A stretch of DNA of 47,059 nt from Microbacteriaceae bacterium PS02067 (GCA_029960085.1 JASCPG010000018.1:1-47059), one strand, 5' to 3'; shown: positions 1 to 9,349, numbered from the stretch's first letter. Notes: generated by a model from the letters alone, not told the origin. A program made the numbers and translations.

Positions 1-50
1 CCCCCCGGGGGGGTACTCACCCGGGGGGTGGCACGGGGGGGGGGCGGCTA
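1..50. other. G/C homopolymer contig end (probable artefact)
   Basis: Runs of C6, G7, G6 and G10 broken by a few other bases make up the first fifty bases. This composition is unlike the rest of the window and mirrors the right end. I read it as low-quality consensus at a contig end. Bases 51-102, just downstream of the phosphoketolase stop, look like normal intergenic DNA but hold nothing I can name. Confidence 0.7.
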
Positions 51-102
51 ACAGCGGGCAACACCCCCTCTGCTTCCGGCTCTGTCGGGCTACCGGGTCG
101 GG

Positions 103-2571
103 CTACTCGTTGTCGCCGCCGGTCGCAGCGGTGGCGCTCACCTCCGAGGCATCCACCAGATCACGGGCGTCCGGCCACGTCCAGTCGCGGATCTCGGCCG
201 GGTCCTCTCCCGTCGACCGGGCGTAGCGGCGGGCCGCCATGCGCTGGTCCTCGAGCTTCTGGCTGAGCAGCGCTGCGCGCGACGACAGGCCCGGGACGCG
301 CTCGATGACCTTCCGCACGAGGTGGAACCGGTCCATCTTGTTGAGCATCGCCATGTCGAACGGCGTCGTCGTGGTGCCCTCCTCGATGTAGCCGCGCACG
401 TGCAGGTTCGCGTGGCCGTGCCGACGGTAGGTGAGCCGGTGGATGAGCCACGGGTAGCCGTGGTAGGCGAAGATGATCGGCTTGTCGGTCGTGAACAGCT
501 GATCGAACTCGCGATCGGTCATGCCGTGCGGGTGCTCCTCGCTCGGCTGCAGGCGCATGAGGTCGACGACGTTGACCATCCGCACCTTCAGGTCGGGGAG
601 CTCCTGCCGGATGATGTCGATCGCCGCGAGCACCTCGAGCGTCGGCACGTCGCCGCACGCTGCGAGGACGACGTCGGGCTCCTCACCGGTCGGGACGTTC
701 GACGCGAACTCCCAGATGCCCGCACCGCGCGTGCAGTGGTCGATCGCCTGCTCCATCGTGAGCCAGGACGCCTGCGGCTGCTTGCCCGCCACGACGACGT
801 TGACGTAGTCGCGGGAGCGCAGGCAGTGGTCGTAGACGCTCAGCAGGGTGTTGGCGTCCGGCGGCAGGTAGACCCGCACGACTTCGGCTTTCTTGTTCAC
901 GACGTGGTCGATGAAGCCCGGATCCTGGTGTGAGAAGCCGTTGTGGTCCTGGCGCCAGACGTGGCTCGAGAGCAGGTAGTTGAGCGACGCGATCGGGCGC
1001 CGCCACGGCAGTTCGCGCGAGACCTTCAGCCACTTGGCGTGCTGGTTGAACATCGAGTCGACGATGTGGATGAACGCCTCGTACGACGTGAACAGGCCGT
1101 GCCGGCCGGTGAGGAGGTACCCCTCGAGCCAGCCCTGGCACTGGTGCTCGCTCAGCATCTCGACGACCTGGCCGCGCTTGCCCAGGTGCTCGTCGTCGCT
1201 GTCCAGACCGTTGTTCCAGCTCTTGTCGGTGACCTCCAGCACGGCCTGGATGCGGTTGGATGCCAGTTCGTCGGGCGCGAAGATGCGGAAGTTGTCGAGG
1301 TTCGCGGCCATGACCGCCTCGAGCCAGCCTCCGAGCACCCGCGTCGCCTCGGCGATCGTCGCACCCGGGGCGGGCACGTCGACGCCGTAGTCGCGGAAGT
1401 CGGGAAGCACGAGGTCGTGCAGCAGCAGTCCGCCGTTCGCGTGCGGGGTCGCGCTCATGCGGAGGTCGCCCGGAGGGGTCAGCGCCGTGACTTCGGGGCG
1501 GGGAGCGCCGGCCTCGTCGAACAGCTCCTCGGGGCGGTAGGACTGCAGCCAGCCCTCCAGCACCTTGAGGTGCTCGTCGGTGTCGCGCGCCGACGCGAGC
1601 GGCACCTGGTGCGCACGCCACGAGTTCTCGGTGCGCTTGCCGTCGATCTCGGGCGGGCAGGTCCAGCCCTTCGGCGTGCGCATGACGATCATGGGCCAGC
1701 GCGGACGCTCGAGATCGGGGTTCTCCGCGGCATCCGCCTTGATCTGCGCGATCTCGTCGAGCGCCTCGTCCAGGAGCGTCGCGAACCGGGTGTGGATCGA
1801 CAGGTGGTCCTCGTCGTCGAAACCGGCCTCGAAGACGTACGGCTTGTAGCCGTAGCCGGTCATGAGCGCGACGAGCTCCTCTTCGGGGATGCGCGCGAGC
1901 ACCGTCGGGTTCGCGATCTTGTAGCCGTTCAGGTGCAGGATCGGCAGGACGACGCCGTCGGTGACGGGGTCGATGAACTTGTTGGAGTGCCAGCTGGTCG
2001 CGAGCGGCCCGGTCTCGGCCTCGCCGTCGCCGACGACGGCCGCGACGAGCAGGTCGGGGTTGTCGAACGCGGCGCCGTAGGCGTGGGAGAGCGCGTAGCC
2101 GAGCTCGCCGCCCTCGTGGATCGAGCCGGGCGTCTCGGGGGCGACGTGCGAGGGGATGCCGCCGGGGAAGGAGAACTGCGTGAAGAGGCGCTTCAGGCCC
2201 TTCTCGTCGTTCGAGATGTCGTTGTAGGTCTCGGTGTACGTGCCGTCGAGGAACGACGCCGCGACGAGGCCCGGCCCGCCGTGCCCCGGGCCGATGATGT
2301 ACATCGTGGGCTGCAGGCGCCGCGCGATCGCGCGGTTGAGGTGCGAGTAGATGAAGTTGAGGCCCGGCGTCGTACCCCAGTGCCCGACGAGGCGCGGCTT
2401 GACGTGGTCGCGGGTCAGCGGCTCGCGCAGCAGCGGATTGTCGAGCAGGTAGATCTGCCCCACGCTCATGTAGTTGGCGGCGCGCCACCACCGGTCGATC
2501 GTCTCGACATCGGCGGGCGTGACGCTCGCGGTGCTGCGGGTCCAGGGCGTAGAGGGATTGTTAGCGCTCAC
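103..2571 (-). CDS. xfp: Phosphoketolase (xylulose-5-phosphate/fructose-6-phosphate)
   Basis: Thiamine-diphosphate enzyme that phosphorolytically cleaves xylulose-5-P (and often fructose-6-P) to acetyl-P plus glyceraldehyde-3-P or erythrose-4-P in the cytoplasm. The 822-residue length is normal for the family. Visible family features are GHWG with His64, GPGHGG with His97, SHVAPE with His142, the [14 protein letters not shown] block (153-166), the ThDP motif GDGEAETG (181-188) and NGYKIANP (215-222). His64, His97 and His142 fall at the positions of catalytic histidines known in bifidobacterial phosphoketolase. The start is GTG, with CACAAT seven bases upstream as a possible weak leaderless -10. 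It stands alone; the E1/E2 operon upstream appears to end in a hairpin. No acetate kinase or phosphotransacetylase gene is in the window to complete the route. Confidence 0.96.
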   Translation of the reverse strand: MSANNPSTPWTRSTASVTPADVETIDRWWRAANYMSVGQIYLLDNPLLREPLTRDHVKPRLVGHWGTTPGLNFIYSHLNRAIARRLQPTMYIIGPGHGGPGLVAASFLDGTYTETYNDISNDEKGLKRLFTQFSFPGGIPSHVAPETPGSIHEGGELGYALSHAYGAAFDNPDLLVAAVVGDGEAETGPLATSWHSNKFIDPVTDGVVLPILHLNGYKIANPTVLARIPEEELVALMTGYGYKPYVFEAGFDDEDHLSIHTRFATLLDEALDEIAQIKADAAENPDLERPRWPMIVMRTPKGWTCPPEIDGKRTENSWRAHQVPLASARDTDEHLKVLEGWLQSYRPEELFDEAGAPRPEVTALTPPGDLRMSATPHANGGLLLHDLVLPDFRDYGVDVPAPGATIAEATRVLGGWLEAVMAANLDNFRIFAPDELASNRIQAVLEVTDKSWNNGLDSDDEHLGKRGQVVEMLSEHQCQGWLEGYLLTGRHGLFTSYEAFIHIVDSMFNQHAKWLKVSRELPWRRPIASLNYLLSSHVWRQDHNGFSHQDPGFIDHVVNKKAEVVRVYLPPDANTLLSVYDHCLRSRDYVNVVVAGKQPQASWLTMEQAIDHCTRGAGIWEFASNVPTGEEPDVVLAACGDVPTLEVLAAIDIIRQELPDLKVRMVNVVDLMRLQPSEEHPHGMTDREFDQLFTTDKPIIFAYHGYPWLIHRLTYRRHGHANLHVRGYIEEGTTTTPFDMAMLNKMDRFHLVRKVIERVPGLSSRAALLSQKLEDQRMAARRYARSTGEDPAEIRDWTWPDARDLVDASEVSATAATGGDNE

Positions 2572-2626
2572 ATTGTCGATTGTGGCACTGCTCGGGCCGC
2601 GGCGACAGGGGTCCGGCCGTGGAAAT

Positions 2627-2644
2627 CCCGCCGAAGCAGGCGGG
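2627..2644 (-). terminator. Hairpin after the E2 gene
   Basis: Perfect 6-bp arms CCCGCC/GGCGGG around a six-base loop. On the minus strand it is followed by ATTTCC. It lies 19 bases beyond the E2 stop and before phosphoketolase, so it probably ends the dehydrogenase operon. The T tract is short, so its strength is uncertain. Confidence 0.5.
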
Positions 2645-2662
2645 CTGCGGGGCAGCGGCTCG

Positions 2663-4024
2663 TCAGTCGAGCAGCAGCGCGGGCTCTTCGAGGATGGATG
2701 CCACGTCGGCGATGAACCGGCTCATGCCGTCGCCGTCGATGACGCGGTGGTCGAACGAGCCCGACACGGTCGTGACGAACCGCGGGCGGACCTCGCCGTC
2801 GACGACCCACGGCTTCTGCCGGATCGTACCCATCGCGACGATCCCCGACTCGCCGGGGTTGATGATCGGCGTCCCGGCATCCATCCCGAACACGCCGATG
2901 TTCGTGATCGTGATCGTGCCGCCCTGCTGGTCGGCGGGGGTCGACCGGCCCTCACGTGCCGTGAGGGTGAGCTTCTCGAGAGCGCGGGCGAGTTCGCGCA
3001 TCGACAGATCCTGCGCGTCCTTGATGTTCGGCACGAGCAGCCCGCGCGGCGTCGCGGCGGCGATGCCGAGGTTGACGTAGTTGCGCACGTGGATCTCGGC
3101 CGAGCCGTCCTCATTGTCGATCCACGCGGCGTTCACCATCGGCGTGCGCCGCGCCGCCCAGATCACGGCGCGCGCCATGATCAGCAGCGGCGACACCTTC
3201 ACGTCGGCGAAGTCGGGCGAGGCCTTCAGACGCTTGACGAGTTCCATCGTGCGCGTGGCATCGACGTCGGTCCACACCGACACGTGCGGCGCCGTGTACG
3301 CGGAGCGGACCATGCCGGATGCCGTGGCCTTGCGCACGCCCTTGACGGGGATCGTCTCTTCGCGACCGCCCGCGGGCGCCGAGGCGGAGGCAGCGGGCGC
3401 CACCGACGCGACCGGTGCGACCGGGATCGTGTGCTCGCGCACGGCGGGGGCGGCGGGGGTCGCGATGTTGCGGAAGACGCTCGCCTGCTGGGCGTGCGCC
3501 ACGACGTCGTCGCGCGTGACTTCGCCGGCCGGGCCGCTCGGAGCGACTTGAGCGAGGTCGACACCGAGGTCGCGGGCGAGCTTGCGCACCGGCGGCTTCG
3601 CGACGACGCCGACGGATGCCGTGACGGCGGCCTCCCGCGCGGCGGGGCGCTTGCGGCGCGAGGTCACGGCGCCACCCGTGCCGTAGCCGACGAGCACGGC
3701 ACCGGCCGCCTCGTCCTCACTCGGGGTCGGGGCGGTCGGCTCGCCGTGGGCGGAGAGGCCCGACGAGGCATCCGCCTCGGCATCCGCCCCCGCGATCGTG
3801 ATGATCGCGGCGCCGACGGTGACCGTCTGCCCCTCGGGGGCGAGGAGCTCACCGACCGTGCCGGAGAACGGCGAGGGCAGTTCGACGAGGGATTTCGCCG
3901 TCTCGATCTCGACCAGCACGTCGTTGACCTCGACCCTGTCTCCCGGCGCGACGCGCCACTGGACGATCTCGGCCTCGGTCAGCCCCTCACCGACATCCGG
4001 CAGGTGGAAAGTCTGGGTGCTCAT
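2663..4024 (-). CDS. bkdC: 2-oxo acid dehydrogenase E2 (dihydrolipoamide acyltransferase), branched-chain type
   Basis: Core acyltransferase of a 2-oxo acid dehydrogenase complex; it moves the acyl group from E1 to CoA through a swinging lipoyl arm. The 453 residues hold one N-terminal lipoyl domain (about 1-77, lipoylated Lys44 in ETAKSLVE), an Ala/Pro/Glu-rich linker, a peripheral subunit-binding domain (about 143-176) and the catalytic domain with the signature DHRVIDG (425-431, His426 and Asp430). A single lipoyl domain with ETAK rather than ETDK favours a branched-chain rather than a pyruvate complex, but sequence alone does not settle the substrate. GAGGAG lies upstream of the ATG. It is the third gene after E1-alpha and E1-beta. 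No E3 (dihydrolipoamide dehydrogenase) is adjacent. Confidence 0.9.
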   Translation of the reverse strand: MSTQTFHLPDVGEGLTEAEIVQWRVAPGDRVEVNDVLVEIETAKSLVELPSPFSGTVGELLAPEGQTVTVGAAIITIAGADAEADASSGLSAHGEPTAPTPSEDEAAGAVLVGYGTGGAVTSRRKRPAAREAAVTASVGVVAKPPVRKLARDLGVDLAQVAPSGPAGEVTRDDVVAHAQQASVFRNIATPAAPAVREHTIPVAPVASVAPAASASAPAGGREETIPVKGVRKATASGMVRSAYTAPHVSVWTDVDATRTMELVKRLKASPDFADVKVSPLLIMARAVIWAARRTPMVNAAWIDNEDGSAEIHVRNYVNLGIAAATPRGLLVPNIKDAQDLSMRELARALEKLTLTAREGRSTPADQQGGTITITNIGVFGMDAGTPIINPGESGIVAMGTIRQKPWVVDGEVRPRFVTTVSGSFDHRVIDGDGMSRFIADVASILEEPALLLD

Positions 4025-4066
4025 CTCGTTCTCCTCGTATCACCCGTCGTGGGGCGGGCGGGGGGG

Positions 4067-5047
4067 TTAGTAGGCGAGGGCGCGGTCGACGGCCTCGAGG
4101 ATGCGATCGGCGTCGGGCAGGTAGATGCCCTCCAGCTTCGCGGGCGGGAACGGGACATCGAAGCCCGACACCCGGATGACGGGCGACTCCAGGGCGAAGA
4201 ACGCCCGCTCCATCACGGTCGCGGCGACCTCCGAGCCGACCGACACGTTGCCGGGCGCCTCCTGCGCGTAGACCATCCGACCCGTCCGGCGGACGGAGTC
4301 GAGGATCGGCCCGTAGTCGATGGGCGACAGCGACCGCACATCGACGACCTCGCACGACGTGCCCTCGCTCTCGGCGAGCGCCGCCGCCTGCAGGAGCGTC
4401 GTCACCATCGCGCCGTGACCCACGAGGGTCACGTCCGTGCCTCGCCGCACGATCCGCGACGCGTGCAGCGGGAGCGCGCGCTCGGCCTCATCGACCTCGC
4501 CCTTCAGCCAGTACTTGGCCTTCGGCTCGAGGAAGATGACCGGGTCGGGCGAGGCGATCGCGTCCTGGATCATCCAGTATGCGTCGTTCGGCGTCGACGG
4601 CGACACCACCCGCAGGCCCGGCGTGTGCGCGAAGTACGCCTCCGGGCTCTCCTGGTGATGCTCGACCGCGCCGATGTGCCCGCCGTACGGGATGCGGATG
4701 ACGACCGGCATCCGCAGCGCACCCTCGTGCCGGTTCGTGAGCTTCGCGAGCTGCGAGGTGATCTGGTCGAACGCGGGGAAGACGAACCCGTCGAACTGGA
4801 TCTCCACGACGGGGCGGAACCCCGCCATCGCGAGCCCGATCGCGGTTCCCACGATCCCCGACTCGGCGAGCGGGGTGTCGAGCACCCGGCGGTCGCCGAA
4901 CTCGGCCTGCAGCCCCTCGGTCACACGGAACACGCCCCCGAGCTTGCCGATGTCCTCACCCATCAGGACGACGTGGTCGTCGGCCGCCATCGCGGCGCGA
5001 AGCCCTGCGTTCAGGGCCTTCGCGAACGGCATCGCCGTCGTCGTCAT
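4067..5047 (-). CDS. bkdB: 2-oxo acid dehydrogenase E1 component, beta subunit
   Basis: Beta subunit of the heterotetrameric ThDP-dependent E1 that decarboxylates branched-chain 2-oxo acids (or pyruvate). The protein from MTTTAMPFAKALN is 326 residues, the normal length for the family. It contains the transketolase-like pyrimidine-binding region (VVLMGEDIGKLGGVF, TPLAESGIVGTAIGLA) and the C-terminal domain (SPIDYGPILDSV, PFPPAKLEGIYLP). I placed the start at the ATG overlapping the E1-alpha stop (ATGA). The open frame continues upstream, but that part is only the shadow of the E1-alpha gene. The overlap implies translational coupling, as expected for equimolar subunits. Confidence 0.93.
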   Translation of the reverse strand: MTTTAMPFAKALNAGLRAAMAADDHVVLMGEDIGKLGGVFRVTEGLQAEFGDRRVLDTPLAESGIVGTAIGLAMAGFRPVVEIQFDGFVFPAFDQITSQLAKLTNRHEGALRMPVVIRIPYGGHIGAVEHHQESPEAYFAHTPGLRVVSPSTPNDAYWMIQDAIASPDPVIFLEPKAKYWLKGEVDEAERALPLHASRIVRRGTDVTLVGHGAMVTTLLQAAALAESEGTSCEVVDVRSLSPIDYGPILDSVRRTGRMVYAQEAPGNVSVGSEVAATVMERAFFALESPVIRVSGFDVPFPPAKLEGIYLPDADRILEAVDRALAY

Positions 5048-6174
5048 GCGACACCTCCCTCGAGCGCGGCTTCGTACTCGGCGAGCCAGCGCTCCTCCTC
5101 CTGCACGAGCGGGTGCGCCTCGCTGTACGCGTACGCGAACATGTCGGACGCCTCGAGCCCGCCGAGCTCGTTCGTGCGCACGCGCACATCGTCGGCGTAG
5201 GCTGCGGCCTCGGCGTCCACCTCGTCGAAGAAGGATGCCGCGGCGCCCCGCGACCGCAGGTGCGCACGCATCCGAGCGATCGGATCGCGCCGCGCCCACG
5301 ACTCCTCCTCGTCGGAGGTGCGGTACTTCGTCGGGTCGTCGCTCGTCGTGTGCGCGCCCATGCGGTACGTCAGCGCCTCGATCGCGTGCGGGCCGTCACC
5401 CGCGCGCGCCTCGTCGAGCGCGAGCTTCGAGACGGCGTAGCTGGCGAGCACGTCGTTGCCGTCGACGAGCGTCGAGGGCATCCCGTACCCCGCGCCCCGG
5501 CGGTGGAGCGGTCCGCGCGATTGCGTCGCCACGGGCACCGAGATCGCCCATTGGTTGTTCTGCAGGAAGAACACCTCGGGGGTCCGGTACGTGTTCGCGA
5601 AGACCATGGCCTCGTGGACGTCGCCCTGGCTCGACGCACCGTCGCCGTAGTAGACGATGACCGCCTCGTCGCGGGTGGGATCGCCTGTGCCGCAGCGCCC
5701 GTCGAAGACGAGCCCCATGCCGAAGCCGGTCGCGTGCAGCGTCTGCGACCCGAGGACGAGGGTGTAGATGCGGGTGTTGCCGTTGCGCGGGTCGGTCGGG
5801 TCCCAGCCGCCGTGCGTGAGCCCGCGCATCACGCGGATGATGTCGATCGGGTCGACGCCGCGGGTCGTCGCGACGACGTGCTCGCGGTAGCTCGGGAAGA
5901 GGTGGTCCTGCGGGCGCGCCGCCCGCACGGAGCCGACCTGCGCGGCCTCCTGCCCGAACGACGGCGGCCACAGGGCGAGCTGCCCCTGCCGCTGCAGGTT
6001 CGTGGCTTGGCGGTCGAACGCGCGCACCACCACCATGTCGCGGTAGAAGGTCTCCAGGTCGGCGTCGGCGAGCGCGTCGATGAGCGGCAGGTACCGCTCC
6101 GCCTCGGGCGTCGGGGCGAACGTCCCGTCCGCTGCCAGAACGCGCACGAGTGCCGGGTCGTCAGGCGGGGTCAT
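5044..6174 (-). CDS. bkdA: 2-oxo acid dehydrogenase E1 component, alpha subunit
   Basis: Alpha subunit of E1; with the beta subunit it binds ThDP, decarboxylates the 2-oxo acid and acylates lipoyl-E2. The 376 residues include PSFGQEAAQVG, FPSYREH and the ThDP/Mg motif running from GDG (177-179) to NN (206-207). First gene of the E1-alpha/E1-beta/E2 operon. A TAGCGT hexamer lies six bases before the ATG, so transcription may be leaderless, and a perfect 6-4-6 inverted repeat lies just upstream as a likely operator. In actinobacteria rich in iso/anteiso fatty acids such an operon makes the branched-chain acyl-CoA primers; applying that here is inference. Confidence 0.92.
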   Translation of the reverse strand: MTPPDDPALVRVLAADGTFAPTPEAERYLPLIDALADADLETFYRDMVVVRAFDRQATNLQRQGQLALWPPSFGQEAAQVGSVRAARPQDHLFPSYREHVVATTRGVDPIDIIRVMRGLTHGGWDPTDPRNGNTRIYTLVLGSQTLHATGFGMGLVFDGRCGTGDPTRDEAVIVYYGDGASSQGDVHEAMVFANTYRTPEVFFLQNNQWAISVPVATQSRGPLHRRGAGYGMPSTLVDGNDVLASYAVSKLALDEARAGDGPHAIEALTYRMGAHTTSDDPTKYRTSDEEESWARRDPIARMRAHLRSRGAAASFFDEVDAEAAAYADDVRVRTNELGGLEASDMFAYAYSEAHPLVQEEERWLAEYEAALEGGVA

Positions 6175-6180
6175 GCCTCA

Positions 6181-6186
6181 ACGCTA
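6181..6186 (-). promoter_or_regulatory. Leaderless -10 hexamer of the E1/E2 operon
   Basis: TAGCGT on the minus strand, six bases before the E1-alpha ATG. No convincing Shine-Dalgarno sequence is present. I did not find a strong -35. Confidence 0.5.
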
Positions 6187-6197
6187 GCCCCGGCCGT

Positions 6198-6213
6198 ATG
6201 CAGGGTTCTGCAT
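6198..6213. promoter_or_regulatory. Inverted repeat, probable operator of the E1/E2 operon
   Basis: Perfect arms ATGCAG and CTGCAT around GGTT. It sits about a dozen bases upstream of the -10 hexamer, over the expected -35 region. The cognate regulator is not in the window; an Lrp/AsnC- or GntR-type protein would be plausible. Confidence 0.45.
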
Positions 6214-6240
6214 GGAATCGACAACGGATGCCGGAATGCC

Positions 6241-7308
6241 TCAGCGAGGGGCGACAGCGCTCGCGACCTCGACCACCCGGTCGATCGACTCCTGCTCGCC
6301 CACCGAGATCCGGACACCGTCGCCCGCGAAGGGCCTGACGATGAGTCCCGCGGCGTCGAACGCCGCGGCGACCTCGGCCGTGCGCTCGCCCGCGGGGAGC
6401 CACACGAAGTTGCCCTGCGCATCGGGGACGTCCCACCCGGCTGCCCGCAGCCGTTCGACGAGCGCATCGCGACGCGCCGAGATCACGGCGACGCGTGCCC
6501 GGAGCTCGTCCTCGGCGTCGAGGCTCGCGAGCGCGGCCTCCTCGGCCTGCGCCGTGACCGACAGGGGGATGCCCGTGGAGCGGGCGGCGGCGAGGATCCG
6601 CGGGTCGCCGATCGCATAGCCGACCCGAAGGCCCGCCAGCCCGTACGCCTTGGAGAACGTGCGCAGCAAGACGACCTGCGGATGCCCGGCCGCGAGCACG
6701 ACCTCCCCGTGCACCGTGTCGGGCGCCGTGGCGAACTCGATGTAGGCCTCGTCGAGGACGACGAGGACGTCGGCGGGGATCTTGGCGAGGAACGCATCGA
6801 ATGCGGCCTGGGTGACGACGGGGCCGGTCGGGTTGTTGGGCGTGCAGACGATCACCATGCGGGTGCGGTCGGTGATGGCGGCGGCCATGGCATCCAGGTC
6901 ATGCCCGCCCGCGGGCGTATTCGGCACGGGCACGCCCGTCGCACCGGCGATCGTCGCGAGCGACGGGTACGCCTCGAAGGACCGCCACGAGAAGACGATC
7001 TCATCGCCCGGACCGCTCGTGGCCTGCGCGAGCTGGAAGAGGATCGACACGGAACCCGCCGCGATGTGCACCGCGTCGTCCGTCACACCGAACTTCTCGG
7101 CGAGGCGTGCGCGAAGCCGCGCCGCCGAGGCGTCGGGGTAGCGGTTGAAGCCGACGCTCGCCTGCACGGCCTCCACGACACCGGGCAGCGGCTCGAACGG
7201 ATTCTCGTTGCTCGAGAGCTTGAAGGCGTCGTCACCGGCGTGCTTTCCCTGCCGGTAGGCGGGGAGGGCGGCGATCTCAGGGCGGAGGCGAACGGGATGA
7301 TCGGTCAC
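6241..7308 (-). CDS. hisC: PLP-dependent aminotransferase, HisC family (histidinol-phosphate or aromatic amino acid)
   Basis: Class I/II aminotransferase that uses pyridoxal phosphate. The 355 residues show NNPTG (158-162), DEAYIEF (186-192) and the PLP lysine in [10 protein letters not shown] (Lys220), the pattern of histidinol-phosphate and phenylalanine aminotransferases. No other his gene is nearby, so an aromatic (phenylalanine/tyrosine) aminotransferase role is at least as likely as histidine biosynthesis. The start is GTG, six bases after TAGACT. Divergent from the holin-like gene. Confidence 0.85.
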   Translation of the reverse strand: MTDHPVRLRPEIAALPAYRQGKHAGDDAFKLSSNENPFEPLPGVVEAVQASVGFNRYPDASAARLRARLAEKFGVTDDAVHIAAGSVSILFQLAQATSGPGDEIVFSWRSFEAYPSLATIAGATGVPVPNTPAGGHDLDAMAAAITDRTRMVIVCTPNNPTGPVVTQAAFDAFLAKIPADVLVVLDEAYIEFATAPDTVHGEVVLAAGHPQVVLLRTFSKAYGLAGLRVGYAIGDPRILAAARSTGIPLSVTAQAEEAALASLDAEDELRARVAVISARRDALVERLRAAGWDVPDAQGNFVWLPAGERTAEVAAAFDAAGLIVRPFAGDGVRISVGEQESIDRVVEVASAVAPR

Positions 7309-7314
7309 GCGACG

Positions 7315-7320
7315 AGTCTA
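7315..7320 (-). promoter_or_regulatory. Leaderless -10 hexamer of hisC
   Basis: TAGACT on the minus strand, six bases before the GTG start of the aminotransferase. Confidence 0.55.
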
Positions 7321-7369
7321 CGAGGGGAGCGGATGACACCGCGGGCCGCGCGTGCGACACTGAGGGACC

Positions 7370-7765
7370 ATGCGCTTCCTCATCCGCGTCGTCGTCAATG
7401 CGTTCGCCATCTGGGTGGCGACGCTGATCCCCCTGCTCATGGTGACGGTCATCCCCTTCGCCCCCGGGGAGACCCTGCAGCTCGTCCTGACGCTTCTGCT
7501 CGTCGCGGCCGTGTTCGCGCTCGTCAACACGATCATCGGCACGGTCATCAAGATCGTCGCCTTCCCGCTCTACATCCTCACCCTGGGGCTCATCTCCTTC
7601 CTCGTGAACGGACTCCTCCTCGTCATCACCGCGTGGTTCACGCATTGGTGGAGCTGGGGGCTGCGCGTCGAGGACCTGTGGCACGGCATCCTCGCGGCGA
7701 TCGTGATCTCCCTCATCAACTGGGTGTTCGGCATCATCCTGCGCCCCCAGACGAAGCGCCGCTGA
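7370..7765 (+). CDS. Small four-helix membrane protein, 'phage holin family' (PF04020-like)
   Basis: 131-residue membrane protein with about four hydrophobic segments (roughly 5-28, 35-58, 62-85 and 100-124) and a basic C-terminus (QTKRR). It matches the Phage_holin_4_2 type of chromosomal membrane protein, whose function is not established; nothing here suggests a prophage. GAGGGA lies a few bases before the ATG. Its last 32 bases overlap the 3' end of the convergent hydrolase gene. Confidence 0.8.
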   Translation: MRFLIRVVVNAFAIWVATLIPLLMVTVIPFAPGETLQLVLTLLLVAAVFALVNTIIGTVIKIVAFPLYILTLGLISFLVNGLLLVITAWFTHWWSWGLRVEDLWHGILAAIVISLINWVFGIILRPQTKRR

Positions 7766-9071
7766 GCCTGCGGAAGGGAACCTGCGGCACCCCGGCCAAC
7801 GGGCGGGGGTCGACGCGGGATGCCTCGTACACGAACGACTCCACGCTCGTCGCGTCGGCGTAGTCCCCGAGGCGCGAACGGACCCCGTCCACCCGCGGAT
7901 CGGACGACACGTCGAGCATCCGCGCGGTCTCGCGGTAGTGCTCGATCAGGTGCGGCTCGATCGGGTCGTCGCCCCCGAGGAGCTTCCCCGGGATCTCGCG
8001 CGACACGGTGATGCTCCCCTCCGCGCCGACGCCCTGGGCGAATCCCCCGCCGGCGAGCGCCGCGACCGGGTCGTCGCGGTGCCGGAGCGCGACGCCCAAC
8101 GTGTCGCCGCCGAAATCTCCCTGCACCGGACTGCCGGCCGTCACGACCAGGGGCACCTCGTAGTCGCCGGACATCGCGAGGAACGTCGCAACGAGGCCCC
8201 CTTGCGAGTATCCGACCGGCGAGACCACATCACCGGTCTCGGCGCCCGAGTCGGCGAGCGCCGCGCGGACGGCCTGGTAGGACGCCGCGTCGCTGCGCCG
8301 GAGGTACATGTCGAGGTTGGAGTCCCAGTCCCATGCCTCGTCTTCACCGCCGTCGCTCGTGCCCGCGATGTACACGGTGAAACGACGCGAGCCGTCGGGC
8401 ATCGTGAAGCGGTCCACCCGCACGCGCGCATCGCCGGCGGGGATGCGATCGGTGAGCTGGGCGACCGAGGTCGGCGCCGATGTCCGCGAACCGCCCACCT
8501 GCCGGACCTCGACGGAGCCGGGCGCGGGCGCGAGGCCTGCCCCCTGCTTCACGGCGCCCCGCCCGATCGCCTGGATCAACCCGGCGAGCGGCCAGATGAG
8601 GGCCTCGAGTCCCAGCTGCGGACCGATTGTGACGTCGTACTGGTCCATGAGCGCGAGCCGGTCGGCGCCGTACCAGGTGAGCTCGTTCCAGAACAGTCGG
8701 GTCGCGATCCCGGCGTCATCCCGCAGGAGGGCCGCCATCCGCGCCCGGAGTTCTCGCGCGAGAGCGTCGTCGCCGGCCGTCTCGGCGATCCGGGCCTGCG
8801 CGCGCAGTTCCGCGTACTCGTAGGTGTCGGCCATCGTGTCGAGATCCCCGGCGAGCCGCCGCGCCCGCACCGCGGCATCCGTCGCCGACCCGGCGGGCGG
8901 ATAGAGCCAGACATCCGCGCGTTCCAGCACACGCTGCGCACGTTGCAGGGTCTCCCCGATCGCATCGCACGCGGCGGCGCTCGCGCGCAGGTGCCCCGCC
9001 GCGGCGCGTAGGGTGTCGGTGTCGACGGCGACGAGCCCGCCGCTGCGGATGTCGAGGTCGTCGGAGCCCAT
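7734..9071 (-). CDS. Alpha/beta hydrolase with long helical N-terminal domain, coupled to a WXG100-like protein
   Basis: 445 residues in two parts. About 1-160 is mostly helical and alanine-rich, with heptad-like stretches (DTLRAAAGHLRASAAAC, DTYEYAELRAQARIAE). About 210-400 looks like an alpha/beta hydrolase with the nucleophile elbow GYSQGG (287-292, Ser289). I do not recognise the exact family and cannot assign a substrate. There is no signal peptide. The start ATG overlaps the stop of the upstream small protein by one base (TGATG), so the two are probably co-translated. A helical N-terminus paired with a WXG100-like partner resembles proteins handled by ESX/type VII secretion, but no secretion gene is in the window. 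Open sequence continues upstream in this frame, but it overlaps the partner gene. Confidence 0.7.
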   Translation of the reverse strand: MGSDDLDIRSGGLVAVDTDTLRAAAGHLRASAAACDAIGETLQRAQRVLERADVWLYPPAGSATDAAVRARRLAGDLDTMADTYEYAELRAQARIAETAGDDALARELRARMAALLRDDAGIATRLFWNELTWYGADRLALMDQYDVTIGPQLGLEALIWPLAGLIQAIGRGAVKQGAGLAPAPGSVEVRQVGGSRTSAPTSVAQLTDRIPAGDARVRVDRFTMPDGSRRFTVYIAGTSDGGEDEAWDWDSNLDMYLRRSDAASYQAVRAALADSGAETGDVVSPVGYSQGGLVATFLAMSGDYEVPLVVTAGSPVQGDFGGDTLGVALRHRDDPVAALAGGGFAQGVGAEGSITVSREIPGKLLGGDDPIEPHLIEHYRETARMLDVSSDPRVDGVRSRLGDYADATSVESFVYEASRVDPRPLAGVPQVPFRRLSGASSGGAG

Positions 9072-9349
9072 CAGGAGCACCCCACGAGAGCGCGGGACGT
9101 CTCGGCGCGTTGGGCCGCGGCGAGATCGTCGTCGCACAGCTGGATGAGGCGGACGAGGCGGGCGACGTCCTCTACGAGGCCCGCCGCCCCGGCCCGGTAG
9201 TCGTCGGTGGCGCGAGAGCGCCAATCGGTCGTGTCGGCGATGCCGTCGACACGGGAATGCAGGGCGCGCGCATCGCGGCTCGCGTCGTGCAGGATGCGCC
9301 GCGCGGCAGTCAGCGCCGAAAGTGTCGATGTGGTCGGGAACGGGTCCAT
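9071..9349 (-). CDS. Small helical WXG100-like protein
   Basis: 92 residues, predicted as two helices joined by a turn with the sequence DTTDWRSRATDDY. The W-x-S in the middle of an otherwise helical protein of about 95 residues is typical of WXG100/ESX-like proteins. It is coupled by TGATG to the hydrolase downstream. The ATG (MDPFPTTSTLSALTAA) was chosen because the longer open frame upstream runs through the divergent promoter region. Export cannot be judged from sequence. Confidence 0.6.
   Translation of the reverse strand: MDPFPTTSTLSALTAARRILHDASRDARALHSRVDGIADTTDWRSRATDDYRAGAAGLVEDVARLVRLIQLCDDDLAAAQRAETSRALVGCS

Noticed and set aside
943..2715. 590-residue open frame antisense to phosphoketolase
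   Set aside because: Arg/Val/Asp/His-rich shadow composition typical of antisense frames in high-GC genes; phosphoketolase on the other strand has full family motifs.
2474..5200. 908-residue open frame antisense to the E2 and E1-beta genes
   Set aside because: Spans two well-defined genes on the opposite strand and has no recognisable domain; stop-poor antisense frames are expected at this GC content.
7277..7684. Acidic 135-residue frame opposite the holin-like gene
   Set aside because: It is the complement of hydrophobic codons, which yields Glu/Asp/Arg-rich sequence; the plus-strand membrane protein is the real gene.
7370..7765. Holin-like gene as evidence of a prophage
   Set aside because: No phage structural, lysis or integrase genes nearby; this family is common in chromosomes.
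5113..7863. 916-residue open frame antisense to E1-alpha and hisC
   Set aside because: Same reason; it crosses divergent promoters and several real genes.
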